Assembly: GCA_019429055.1 (NCBI GenBank)
Contig: JAHYJP010000012.1
Span: 1 to 42,113, forward strand
Source of the DNA: Bacteroidales bacterium
GTDB lineage: Bacteria; Bacteroidota; Bacteroidia; Bacteroidales; UBA7960
Direction: 5' to 3'
Length of the DNA stretch: 42,113 nt
Below the pieces are notes generated by a model. That model had not been told where the DNA came from, searched no databases, and was given only the letters and a program-made list of their open reading frames with translations. Made by a program: the position numbers and the translations under genes. Of the stretch, positions 31,920 to 40,302 are shown in pieces; position 1 is the stretch's first letter; every line of letters starts with the position of its first letter.

Positions 31920-34916
31920 TTGGAAAATGTAAAACAAAGTCTGAGAGACCGGCTAATTCTGGACATCTCTGCCCATCTTACTTCCACCGACAGCCTTTCA
32001 ATCCGGAAATTCATTCCGGAGTTGCTTGAGAAGCTTTGCATTGTGTTTGATGCTGACAGGGCAATTCTGTATTTAACCCACCCGGATGAAACAGGTTTTT
32101 CTGCTGCCTTTGAATGGCAGGGGGAAGGTATTGCACCGGTAAAGGATGAATTACAGAATCTGCAATACAGCAAGTATCCCTTATGGGAAAAGTTTGCCAT
32201 TCAAAAACGTGTTTTTCGCATTGCAGATATTTCCAATATTCCCGATATCTATATGCCATGCAAGGAAATGCTTCTTAATATAGGAGCAAAAGCCTTTTTG
32301 CAGGTTCCGCTTATGCGTGGTAGCCAGCTTGAAGGATTTATTTCAATATACAGTTCCAGGGTAACCAACTGGAATAAGGATGATGTTAATTTTTTCGAAA
32401 CCATTGCCCGTATTACTCAAAACATAACCGACCGGTTAGAAATCAGTGACAGTGAAAAAAAAGGAAGTAGAATTTTCCCGTGGGATAAAAACAGTTTACA
32501 GAACAAAATTCTTGAAAGCCTTGATTTTGGCTTATTAATTTATGATTGCAAAGTGGGAGATTTCATTTTCAGCAATTCCAGATGTATAGAAACACTGGGA
32601 ATGAAGAATGCATCAACATTGAACAAAGAGAGTGTATTCAGGCTATTTAGGGAAAACGGATTAATGCCAGAAAAGCTATTTGTTTCGGATTCCCGGCAAA
32701 ATACCAGGAATTTCTCGCTCATATATGATCAAAAAAACATAAGTGGCGCCCTTGTGCCAATAACAGGTACAAGCTGGTTAACCGTTAGTTTTTATGACAT
32801 TACTCCCATTGTGCAATTTGACAAGAATGAACAAGCCCTGAATGAGCAGTTAAAGATTCTCTCTGAATCTGCCATAAAACTACTCTCAACCAAAAATGAT
32901 GATATTTACAAGTTTATTGGCGAAACTGCCTTTGCACTGCAAAGCGATGCCATTGTTATCGTAAACAGTTATAATGAAGCTGAAGGTTTTCTGAAACCGC
33001 AAATCATAAAAGGAATAAACTCATCAACCGATATTATCATAAAATTACTGGGAAAACATCCTATCAATAAAAAATTCCCTGTCAGTAAGAACAGCCCATA
33101 CTTTTCAGAGTTATTATCTTCAAGGTTGAAAGAAATAAAAGGAGGCATTTCAGAACTTTCTATGGGTACCATTTCGGAACCTGTTGCCGAAAAAATTGAA
33201 ACTATTCTGGGTACAGGAAAATATTACGGATGCGGATTATTCGCCAATGGCAAACTCTATGGCACTATAATTCTGCTGTTGCCCCCCGATAGTTTTGTGC
33301 ATCCTTATATATTTGAAACCTTTTCACAACTGGCATCCAAAACCATTCACGGCATAAAAATGAGCCGGAAGCTTCAAAATACAAAAACTGCTTTGTGGAA
33401 CGCAGCCGCTATTGCAAAACTCGGATACTGGCAATACGATGTCTGTAGTCAGAATTTAATTATTGATAAAGGTATTTTGAAGGATTTTAATAAAACCGGA
33501 AGCGATGAAAAGATTCTTATCCCTATCGATCGCTTTTTGAACAGATATGCATCAGAGCAGGACCGGAGGCTGATCAAAGAGAAGTTTGAGAATGTTGGAA
33601 AAAATATCAAAAACACCCAATATACCGTTGACCTGGAATGGAAATTCCTGCGAAAAAATAAACCCCCACTGCACCTGTACACAAGGGGTGTGGTACAACC
33701 CGACGGCCGGATCATGGGAATTGCCCAGGATATTACCCGGATACGAGAAGCTGAGCAAAACCTGAAGGAAAGTGAAGTCAAATTTAAAAATCTTATCCGT
33801 CAGTCTCTCGATCCCATAGTAATTATTCAGGATGATGGAAGAATAACTGAATGGAATTCAAGCTCTGAAAGTATATCCGGAATTTCTGCAGAGAGCGCCA
33901 TCGGACAATACATCTGGGATATTGAGTCAGAAATAACCTTCAAGCCCATTGAAAAAGAAGATTTTACCGAATATCCTAAAGACAAATTCAAAGAACATTT
34001 TTTCCGGTTCTTTGATGCCGATAAAAGTAAGAAACCCACTGCAAGAGATATTTCCATAAAAACCAGGGAAGGAGAACTGAAATATCTTACAGTTACAAGC
34101 TTTGTATTTAACGATAATAACCGCAAATATTTGTGCAGGATATTCAAGGATATAACATTAGAAAAAGAAAAGCAGAATCGGGAGAAAGAGCAGGAAATCA
34201 GAACACAGGCCAATAAGGCGAAGGAACTTTTCCTTGATAACATGAACCATGAAATGAGAACCCCTCTTAGCGGGATTATTGGAATGACTGATCTTTTGAT
34301 GCGATCGGGACTTACTCCTAAGCAGACAGACCTTTTAAAAGTAGTTAAAGAATCTTCCGATAATCTGCTGGAGCTCATCAGCAATATTCACCAGCTTTCA
34401 GCAATAGAAGCTCACGGTATTGTAATTCAGAGAAAACCTTTCAGGCCGGCCGATTTACTGGATAAAACACTGGGGATCTTCAAAGCAGCTGCACTGCAAA
34501 AACAAATTTCACTTTTTTCCGACATTAGTAATATTGCTCACCTTCAACTTGTGGGAGATGAGTTCAGGTTACAGCAAATACTTACCAACCTGATTGCCAA
34601 TGCCATAAAATTTACCTCATCCAATGGAAAAGTAACAGTAGTAGCCACTGCTAATCCACTGCAGGGAAATTCAACAGATCTTAAGATCAGCATAAAAGAC
34701 ACAGGAATTGGAATTCCACGGGAAAAAATTCCCATTTTATTTGATAAATTTACCCAGGCCGACAGCTCCTATACACGCGAACATGAAGGTGCAGGCATAG
34801 GCCTGGCCATCAGCAAGGAGCTTATCGAACTTATGGGCGGCACCATTGGGGTAAACAGCGAATACATGAGGGGAGCCGAATTCTGGATCAGACTTACCCT
34901 GCCAAATGTAACGTGA
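31920..34916 (+). CDS. Soluble multi-GAF/PAS sensor histidine kinase
   Basis: The 998-residue protein has no signal peptide or TM segment and should be cytoplasmic. By residue: GAF (about 10-172), PAS-like (195-300), GAF (310-480), PAS (490-612, ending IMGIAQDITRIREAEQNL), PAS (620-748), HisKA (about 765-835) with the phosphorylated His777 in NMNHEMRTPLSGIIGM, and HATPase_c (875-995) with N894 (NLIANAIKFTS), DTGIGIP and GAGIGLAIS. No receiver domain follows; the protein ends soon after the G2 box. The start is uncertain: the frame has no ATG near its 5' end, and TTG 31920 is the first standard start; the upstream stop is at 31827. It is divergent from the efflux operon. No response-regulator gene is adjacent. 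Confidence 0.93.
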   Translation: MENVKQSLRDRLILDISAHLTSTDSLSIRKFIPELLEKLCIVFDADRAILYLTHPDETGFSAAFEWQGEGIAPVKDELQNLQYSKYPLWEKFAIQKRVFRIADISNIPDIYMPCKEMLLNIGAKAFLQVPLMRGSQLEGFISIYSSRVTNWNKDDVNFFETIARITQNITDRLEISDSEKKGSRIFPWDKNSLQNKILESLDFGLLIYDCKVGDFIFSNSRCIETLGMKNASTLNKESVFRLFRENGLMPEKLFVSDSRQNTRNFSLIYDQKNISGALVPITGTSWLTVSFYDITPIVQFDKNEQALNEQLKILSESAIKLLSTKNDDIYKFIGETAFALQSDAIVIVNSYNEAEGFLKPQIIKGINSSTDIIIKLLGKHPINKKFPVSKNSPYFSELLSSRLKEIKGGISELSMGTISEPVAEKIETILGTGKYYGCGLFANGKLYGTIILLLPPDSFVHPYIFETFSQLASKTIHGIKMSRKLQNTKTALWNAAAIAKLGYWQYDVCSQNLIIDKGILKDFNKTGSDEKILIPIDRFLNRYASEQDRRLIKEKFENVGKNIKNTQYTVDLEWKFLRKNKPPLHLYTRGVVQPDGRIMGIAQDITRIREAEQNLKESEVKFKNLIRQSLDPIVIIQDDGRITEWNSSSESISGISAESAIGQYIWDIESEITFKPIEKEDFTEYPKDKFKEHFFRFFDADKSKKPTARDISIKTREGELKYLTVTSFVFNDNNRKYLCRIFKDITLEKEKQNREKEQEIRTQANKAKELFLDNMNHEMRTPLSGIIGMTDLLMRSGLTPKQTDLLKVVKESSDNLLELISNIHQLSAIEAHGIVIQRKPFRPADLLDKTLGIFKAAALQKQISLFSDISNIAHLQLVGDEFRLQQILTNLIANAIKFTSSNGKVTVVATANPLQGNSTDLKISIKDTGIGIPREKIPILFDKFTQADSSYTREHEGAGIGLAISKELIELMGGTIGVNSEYMRGAEFWIRLTLPNVT

Positions 34917-35103
34917 TAAAACAGGTTGCACTTCCCCTGAAAATTTCTGTACGGCATATTTTTTGTTATTTCCCGATTCAATGGAATTTCGTGCCAAATG
35001 ATTATTTTTACACTTGAATTACAAGTAAAGTTTTTCATTCGAAAATTCCAATAATGCCTGATTATCCATACATAAATATTTCAATAACCCAAAAATCAGA
35101 TCT

Positions 35104-35688
35104 ATGAAAAAAGTTTCGATTATTCTATTGCTGGCCGCGGTGGTGGCCCTTAGCAGTTGCCAGAGAAGAACAGTAACCCGCGTTGACACTGAATCAACCA
35201 TTGACCTGAGTGGCCGCTGGAATGATTCCGACTCGCGGATGGTAGCCCAGGAAATGATCAATGATGTTTTGAACAGGCCCTGGCTTTCCCGTTTCGAAAA
35301 TCGTAATAATCGTGTACCCGTTCTTATTGTTGCCGATGTAAAAAACCGCACCCACGAACATATTGATGCTGAAACTTTTATGCGCAACATGGAAAGGGAA
35401 TTGCTCAACAGTGGCATGGTGCGGCTGGTGCAGGGAAGAGAATTCCGTGAGAGCGTGCGTGAGGAAAGGGCTGACCAGCAGGAATTTGCATCGCCCGAAA
35501 CCATGGCCCGCTGGCAACGCGAGCTGGGTGCCGACTATATGTTTACCGGAACCATTAACTCCATTGTTGATGAGCACCGCCGACAAAGAGTTATTTTCTA
35601 CCAGGTAAACCTTGAACTTACCGACATGGAAACCAACGAAAAGGTCTGGATCGGGGAAAAACAGATCCGCAAGGTTGTTACCAACTAA
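35104..35688 (+). CDS. lpoB: LpoB-like penicillin-binding-protein activator lipoprotein
   Basis: The 194-residue protein has a lipoprotein signal ending VALSSC with Cys19 lipidated. It continues through a short linker into the LpoB-type globular domain: IDLSGRWNDSDSRMVAQEMI, PVLIVADVKNRTHEHIDAE, then FRESVREERADQQEFASPET, GADYMFTGTINS and the closing EKVWIGEKQIRK. In E. coli LpoB reaches from the outer membrane through peptidoglycan to stimulate PBP1b. The E. coli protein has a long disordered linker, and this one is short. Equivalent function in Bacteroidota is inferred by homology. A COG3014 lipoprotein gene follows; the two families also occur side by side in some Gammaproteobacteria. Confidence 0.9.
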   Translation: MKKVSIILLLAAVVALSSCQRRTVTRVDTESTIDLSGRWNDSDSRMVAQEMINDVLNRPWLSRFENRNNRVPVLIVADVKNRTHEHIDAETFMRNMERELLNSGMVRLVQGREFRESVREERADQQEFASPETMARWQRELGADYMFTGTINSIVDEHRRQRVIFYQVNLELTDMETNEKVWIGEKQIRKVVTN

Positions 35689-35702
35689 AATATTATAAAT
35701 CC

Positions 35703-35847
35703 GGGGTTGTATCAAAAGCCAGATTTTACCAGGACGCTGAGCTTGTCGAAGCGGGTATCTGGCTGGTAATCAGATGTCGTTTCGACAGGTTTTACAGTGA
35801 GTTTATCGAACTGCTCAACGACCAACTCGCACTTTTGAGACAGCCCC
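35703..35847. repeat. Dispersed palindromic element, copy 2
   Basis: Ends GGGGTTGTATCAAAAG and CTTTTGAGACAGCCCC are inverted repeats (14 of 16). The interior shares TGAGCTTGTCGAAG, TATCTGG, AATCAGATGTCGTTTCGACA and CTCAACGACCAACT with copy 1 at 24433-24559. It is longer by about 20 bases because of an extra segment with GTGAGTTTATCGAACTG, a second degenerate version of the TGAGCTTGTCGAA motif. It separates lpoB from the COG3014 lipoprotein gene and ends 27 bp before that start codon. Confidence 0.85.
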
Positions 35848-35874
35848 ATTTTTGGTTTAAACCCATTGCTTAAA

Positions 35875-37275
35875 ATGATCCGGAAAATTACAATTCCAAT
35901 AATATTGCTCTCTTTTCTGTTGACCGGCTGCAGGACTTATTACCAGCGTCAACAGGAGTTTAACCAGTTTTTCCGGACCGGGCAAATTGAACAGGCAGCC
36001 GATGTTCTGGCCCGCGATCGCAGGGCAGACAAAAGACATACCCGCCTGCTTCATCTGATGAATATGGGGGTTGTACATCATATGCTGGGTAATTATGCCC
36101 AAAGCAATACGTTTTTTGAAGAAGCTTATATTCTGAGCGAGGATCAGTTGAACAACCCCCTTGATCAGGCGCTTGCCCTCTTTTCCAACCCCAACATGAT
36201 CGAATACCGGGGCGAAGATTTTGAACTTCTTATGATTCACTACTACAAGGCGATGAATTTTATCCAGCTGGGAAATTTCGAAGCCGCCCTGGTTGAATGC
36301 CGCAGACTGAATATAAGACTCAATGCACTGGCCGATAAATTTCCGTCAGACAACCGCTATAAAAGGGATGCCTTTATCCAGAACCTGATGGGTATTATTT
36401 ACGAAGCCTCCGGCGATCATAACAACGCTTTCATTGCCTACCGCAATGCATATAACGTTTACAATGAAGATTACTCCAGATTATTCGGGTTGGAAGCTCC
36501 CATGCAACTGAAAAAGGACCTGCTCAGGAGTGCACACAGAATGGGTTTCAGGGACCAGGTGGAATTTTATGAAAGAGAATTTGGGTTTTCCTACGAACAT
36601 GATGCAAGGCCCGGACACGGCGACCTGGTATTTTTCCTGCAAAACGGGCTGGGCCCTGTAAAGGACGAATGGAGCATCAATTTTACGGTGGTGCGTGGTA
36701 GTGGCGGAAGGGTTGATTTTGTGAATGAACAGCTTGGTTTATCCTTTCCGTTTTACCTGGGAAGCTCCGGACAAAGCAGCGGAGATCTTGGCGACCTGAG
36801 AATTGTTCGTGTAGCTTTCCCTAAATATGTTGAACGTGCCCCTGTTTTTACCGGTGCCAGGTTAAGGGTGCAAGGCCGGCAAACCCAGCTGGAAAAAGCA
36901 CAGGACATCAATGCCATTGCTTTCCGATCGCTGGAAGACCGGATGTTGAGAGAAATGGGATCTGCATTGCTAAGGCTGGCCATAAAACAGGCCGCTGAGC
37001 AGGCAGTTCGCAGAGAAAACCAGAACATTGGTGCCGTACTGGGCATTCTGGGTGCAGTTACCGAAAAAGCCGATACACGCAACTGGCAAACCCTGCCCCA
37101 TAGTATTCATTATACCAGGCTTTCGCTACCCGCAGGAACCCATAATCTTACACTGGAACTGCTCCTTCCCAATAATAATACAGGAAGAAGTGTAAATCTG
37201 CAAACTTTAGTAACAACGGGAAGAACATCTTTTATGAATTTCCAGGTGGTTGACAGCAGGCAACCGGGCCGATAA
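35875..37275 (+). CDS. COG3014-family TPR lipoprotein
   Basis: From ATG 35875 the product is 466 residues, with a lipoprotein signal ending LLTGC (Cys19). A TTG three codons upstream is not needed. The N-terminal half is helical with TPR-like units (FRTGQIEQAADVLARD, NMGVVHHMLGNYAQSNTFFE, AMNFIQLGNFEAALVECRRL, LMGIIYEASGDHNNAFIAYR). The second half is beta-rich, with LVFFLQNGLGPVKDEWSINF and LPHSIHYTRLSLPAGTHNLT. This bipartite layout is that of COG3014 proteins, whose function is unknown but which occur with LpoB-type genes. A role in envelope assembly is my inference. It may share a transcript with lpoB unless the repeat between them stops transcription. Confidence 0.86.
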   Translation: MIRKITIPIILLSFLLTGCRTYYQRQQEFNQFFRTGQIEQAADVLARDRRADKRHTRLLHLMNMGVVHHMLGNYAQSNTFFEEAYILSEDQLNNPLDQALALFSNPNMIEYRGEDFELLMIHYYKAMNFIQLGNFEAALVECRRLNIRLNALADKFPSDNRYKRDAFIQNLMGIIYEASGDHNNAFIAYRNAYNVYNEDYSRLFGLEAPMQLKKDLLRSAHRMGFRDQVEFYEREFGFSYEHDARPGHGDLVFFLQNGLGPVKDEWSINFTVVRGSGGRVDFVNEQLGLSFPFYLGSSGQSSGDLGDLRIVRVAFPKYVERAPVFTGARLRVQGRQTQLEKAQDINAIAFRSLEDRMLREMGSALLRLAIKQAAEQAVRRENQNIGAVLGILGAVTEKADTRNWQTLPHSIHYTRLSLPAGTHNLTLELLLPNNNTGRSVNLQTLVTTGRTSFMNFQVVDSRQPGR

Positions 37276-37321
37276 AAAGTCAGATATTTTGCACATGGTA
37301 ACCAAAAACTTATTAGTTTCT

Positions 37322-37329
37322 TACCTTTG
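37322..37329 (+). promoter_or_regulatory. Candidate -7 box upstream of mazG
   Basis: TACCTTTG followed by CA matches TAnnTTTG and lies 15 bases before ATG 37345, a short leader of the sort common in this phylum. The nearest TTTG (37288-37291) is 30 bases upstream, longer than usual for a -33 box, so support is partial. Confidence 0.35.
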
Positions 37330-37344
37330 CAAAAAATAATTCTG

Positions 37345-38124
37345 ATGGAAAATTCTACACTACAAGCCTTTCAGCAATTGCTAGATATAATGGATGAACT
37401 CAGGGCCAAATGCCCCTGGGATAAGAAGCAAACCCTCGAAAGCCTCCGGCATCTTACTATTGAAGAAACCTACGAACTGGCCGATGCCATCCTGGAAAAC
37501 GACCTTAACGAAATCCGGAATGAGCTGGGTGATCTGATGCTGCATATTGTTTTTTACGCCAAAATTGGTCAGGAAAAAGGAGCTTTTGACATCAAAGATG
37601 TGCTTGAAAGTATCAATGAGAAGCTTATTCGAAGACACCCTCACATTTATGGTGATACCATTGCTGAAAATGATGAACAGGTTAAGGAAAACTGGGAAAA
37701 GATCAAATTGCGCGAAGGCAGAAAGAAAGTGCTGTCAGGTGTACCTGCTTCATTGCCTGCTATGGTAAAAGCTTACCGTATCCAGGACAAGGCCCGTGGT
37801 GTAGGTTTTGACTGGGAAAAACCCCACCAGGTATGGGATAAGGTGCAGGAAGAGCTCAACGAACTTAAATACGAAGTTGATAATAACGCACCTCATGAAA
37901 AAATTGAACAGGAATTCGGCGATCTGCTTTTTGCCCTCATCAATTACTCCCGTTTCATTGATGTAAACCCCGAAAGTGCCCTCGAACGCACCAACAAGAA
38001 ATTCATCCGCCGCTTTGAATACCTCGAAGCCCAAACCAATGCCGCAAAAAAAGACATGAAAAAGATGTCGCTCGACGAAATGGACGTGTTCTGGAATGAG
38101 GCAAAAAAGCTGGAAGGGAAATAG
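37345..38124 (+). CDS. mazG: MazG nucleoside triphosphate pyrophosphohydrolase
   Basis: From ATG 37345 the protein has 259 residues, the usual two-domain MazG length. An in-frame TTG six codons upstream is rejected because it falls within the promoter-like box. The first domain has CPWDKKQTLESLRHLTIEE, then ETYELADAI and NELGDLMLHIVFYAKI; the second has RGVGFDWEKPHQVWDKVQEE and EQEFGDLLFALINYSRFI. The acidic EExxE...ExxD residues bind Mg2+. MazG hydrolyses NTPs to NMP plus pyrophosphate and is a house-cleaning enzyme in the cytoplasm. It is followed by the ABC-2 cassettes after about 160 bp and has no clear functional link to them. Confidence 0.96.
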   Translation: MENSTLQAFQQLLDIMDELRAKCPWDKKQTLESLRHLTIEETYELADAILENDLNEIRNELGDLMLHIVFYAKIGQEKGAFDIKDVLESINEKLIRRHPHIYGDTIAENDEQVKENWEKIKLREGRKKVLSGVPASLPAMVKAYRIQDKARGVGFDWEKPHQVWDKVQEELNELKYEVDNNAPHEKIEQEFGDLLFALINYSRFIDVNPESALERTNKKFIRRFEYLEAQTNAAKKDMKKMSLDEMDVFWNEAKKLEGK

Positions 38125-38166
38125 TGATGATGTTTGATCTTAAATGTTGAGAAACAAAGTTTCGAA

Positions 38167-38184
38167 ATCCCGCATATACGGGAT
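38167..38184. repeat. Short palindrome in the mazG-ABC gap
   Basis: ATCCCG-catata-CGGGAT forms a small hairpin 104 bp upstream of the ATPase start. There is no T-tract, so it is not a clear terminator; it might be a regulatory site. Confidence 0.3.
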
Positions 38185-38287
38185 CATATATCACATACAA
38201 AATCTTCCTTTAAATTGTAACAAAGCCATATTTGCTGCGACTAACTTCGGAGTTATAAAATTTTATCTCATCCATAAAACTGATAAA

Positions 38288-39058
38288 ATGATTGAAGTTA
38301 GCAACCTTAACAAGGAATTTCCACTCAATAAGAAACAGAGGCAGGAGATCGGTGTCAATGAAAAAACACTGAAGGTACTGCATGATGTAAGTTTCACCTG
38401 TAAGCCGGGCAGGGTTTACAGTCTGCTGGGGCCCAACGGGGCAGGCAAAACCACCACCCTGCGTGTCATTGCAACTATTTTGCGGGCTACATCGGGCACA
38501 GTAAAGGTTTGCGGTATCGACCTTAATGAGGACCCGTCAGCAGCAAGGGCTAAAATGGGCTTCCTAACCGGAACCACAGGGCTGTACGAAAGACTCACCC
38601 CCAACGAAATGATAAAGTACTTCGGAAAGCTCAATGGTATGGACGATAAACTTATCGAAGAGCGCAAAGACCGACTTTATACACTACTGGGTATGCACGA
38701 TTTTGCCAACAAGCGTATTGGTAAACTATCTACCGGTATGAAGCAAAAGGTAAGCATTACCCGCACCATGATCCACGACCCGGAAGTGGTGGTATTCGAC
38801 GAGCCCACATCGGGGCTGGATGTCATAACTGCCAAAAATATCATTGAACTCATCCGCGACTGTAAAGACCAGGGAAAGACCGTTATCTTCTCATCACACA
38901 TCATGAGCGAAGTTGACCTGCTTTGCGATGATCTGGGTATTATCCATGACGGCCGCATCCTTTTCAATGACACCATGGAAAACTTCCGCAAGCAGATGCA
39001 TACCGAAAACCTTACGGAAGAATTTATCCACATCGTTACCCGGAACGAACCGGTATAA
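38288..39058 (+). CDS. ABC-2 exporter ATP-binding protein, NatA-like
   Basis: From ATG 38288 the product has 256 residues (MIEVSNLNKEFPLNKKQRQE). The frame is open for another 48 codons upstream, but those residues look non-coding and are rejected. It has Walker A GPNGAGKTTTLRV, the Q-loop MGFLTGTTGLYERLTPNEM, signature LSTGMKQKV, Walker B VVVFDEPTSGLD and the His-switch FSSHIMSEVD. LTGTTGLYERLT and the short post-switch tail resemble NatA, the ATPase of a sodium-type exporter. The next gene encodes its permease, 37 bp downstream, so they form a pair. Confidence 0.92.
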   Translation: MIEVSNLNKEFPLNKKQRQEIGVNEKTLKVLHDVSFTCKPGRVYSLLGPNGAGKTTTLRVIATILRATSGTVKVCGIDLNEDPSAARAKMGFLTGTTGLYERLTPNEMIKYFGKLNGMDDKLIEERKDRLYTLLGMHDFANKRIGKLSTGMKQKVSITRTMIHDPEVVVFDEPTSGLDVITAKNIIELIRDCKDQGKTVIFSSHIMSEVDLLCDDLGIIHDGRILFNDTMENFRKQMHTENLTEEFIHIVTRNEPV

Positions 39059-39095
39059 TTCCATCATCTTAAAAACCCACGAAACCGAAATTATT

Positions 39096-40283
39096 ATGTT
39101 CAGAAATATTCTCACCATCATCAAAAAAGAAACCCTTGATACACTAAGGGATAAACGAACCATCATTGTAATGGTACTGGTGCCGGTACTTGTTTTCCCG
39201 GTTATTTTCATCGCTACAAGCCGCCTTCAGATGTCGGTAATGGAGCGTGAGCAGGTAAGGTCTTTAAAGATCGGATATGTAAGTGAAGATAACGATACGC
39301 GACTTGAAGATTTCCTGAATACCCAGGAAAGAGTAGAACTGGTATATATGGATGATGCCGGCGAACTGGAATCGCTGATACGCTCCGATAGTTTGCAATA
39401 CGGGCTCTTCGTCCCTGCCGGTTTTGCTGCTGCTCTCGATAACATGACAGAAACTTCTCTGAGTATCTATTTTTCGGGTACACGTTTAACTGGGAAAGAC
39501 CGCATTGACAGACTCCTTGCTCAATACGAAAACAACATCGTTAGCCAAAGGCTGCAGGAAAAAGAGCTTACCCGGTCGTTTATCAAACCCTTCCGCACCG
39601 AATCCTTTAATATTGCCACAGATCAGGAGATGATCGGCAAGCTGGCCGGTGGTTTTCTCCCCTACCTGTTCATCATATTCTGCTTTACAGGTGCCATGTA
39701 TCCGGCCATTGACCTTTTTACCGGCGAAAAGGAACGCCGTACCATGGAAACCCTTCTTACTGCCCCGGTTTCGCGCATCGAAATACTGGTGGGAAAAATG
39801 GTTGTGATCGCCCTTACCGGACTGATTTCTGCCATGCTGGCCATCCTGGGGTTGTTCATCGGCTTGCAGATCTCTGCCGGACTGCCCGATTTTATCATGT
39901 CGGTGGTAATGGGGATTCTCACCTTCAGCTTTGTAATGTATCTGCTGCTGATGCTGATCCCGCTCACCATCTTCTTTGCAGGGTTGCTGGTTCCGCTCAC
40001 CATATATGCCAAAACATTTAAGGAGGCACAAAGCATTGTTACACCACTCACTTTCATTGTAATTATTCCGGCTGCCCTAGGGCTTATTCCCGGGATGGAA
40101 TACAATGCGGTTACAGCTCTCATTCCCATCGTAAATATCACGCTGGCTACCAAGGAAATCATTGCAGGAACCATTCATCTGCCCCATTATCTTCTTACTG
40201 TTGTTTCTCTTGTAGGTCTGGCAGCTATTTCAGTGGTGTTCTGTGCCAACTGGTTTGGGAAGGAAAGTAATGTTTTAAGATGA
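39096..40283 (+). CDS. ABC-2 exporter permease, NatB-like
   Basis: From ATG 39096 the product has 395 residues (MFRNILTIIKKETLDTLRDK). Upstream in-frame codons overlap the ATPase gene and are not translated. It has TM1 at about residues 22-42, a large extracytoplasmic domain (about 50-190), and five further TM segments from about residue 187 (GGFLPYLFIIFCFTGAMYPA), including TGEKERRTMETLLTAPVSRI, the hallmark cytoplasmic loop of ABC-2/NatB permeases. The NatAB family extrudes Na+ in Bacillus; here the substrate is unknown. It is separated from the second ATPase gene by 19 bp. Confidence 0.92.
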   Translation: MFRNILTIIKKETLDTLRDKRTIIVMVLVPVLVFPVIFIATSRLQMSVMEREQVRSLKIGYVSEDNDTRLEDFLNTQERVELVYMDDAGELESLIRSDSLQYGLFVPAGFAAALDNMTETSLSIYFSGTRLTGKDRIDRLLAQYENNIVSQRLQEKELTRSFIKPFRTESFNIATDQEMIGKLAGGFLPYLFIIFCFTGAMYPAIDLFTGEKERRTMETLLTAPVSRIEILVGKMVVIALTGLISAMLAILGLFIGLQISAGLPDFIMSVVMGILTFSFVMYLLLMLIPLTIFFAGLLVPLTIYAKTFKEAQSIVTPLTFIVIIPAALGLIPGMEYNAVTALIPIVNITLATKEIIAGTIHLPHYLLTVVSLVGLAAISVVFCANWFGKESNVLR

Positions 40284-40302
40284 GCAATAATCAAATTATT
40301 TT

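Noticed and set aside
33827-34384. Minus-strand open frame (185 codons) inside the histidine kinase gene
   Set aside because: Opposite to conserved PAS/HisKA coding sequence; Ser/Leu-rich shadow translation.
34750-34916. Possible hybrid-kinase receiver domain after the histidine kinase ATPase domain
   Set aside because: The protein stops shortly after the G2 box; no Asp-containing receiver sequence follows in any frame.
38144-38287. N-terminal extension of the NatA-like ATPase to 38144
   Set aside because: The extra 48 residues do not belong to the ABC fold; ATG 38288 starts right at the first beta strand.
39486-40174. Two overlapping minus-strand open frames inside the NatB-like permease gene
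   Set aside because: Antisense to a clear ABC-2 permease; low-complexity His/Gln-rich or Met/Ile-rich translations.
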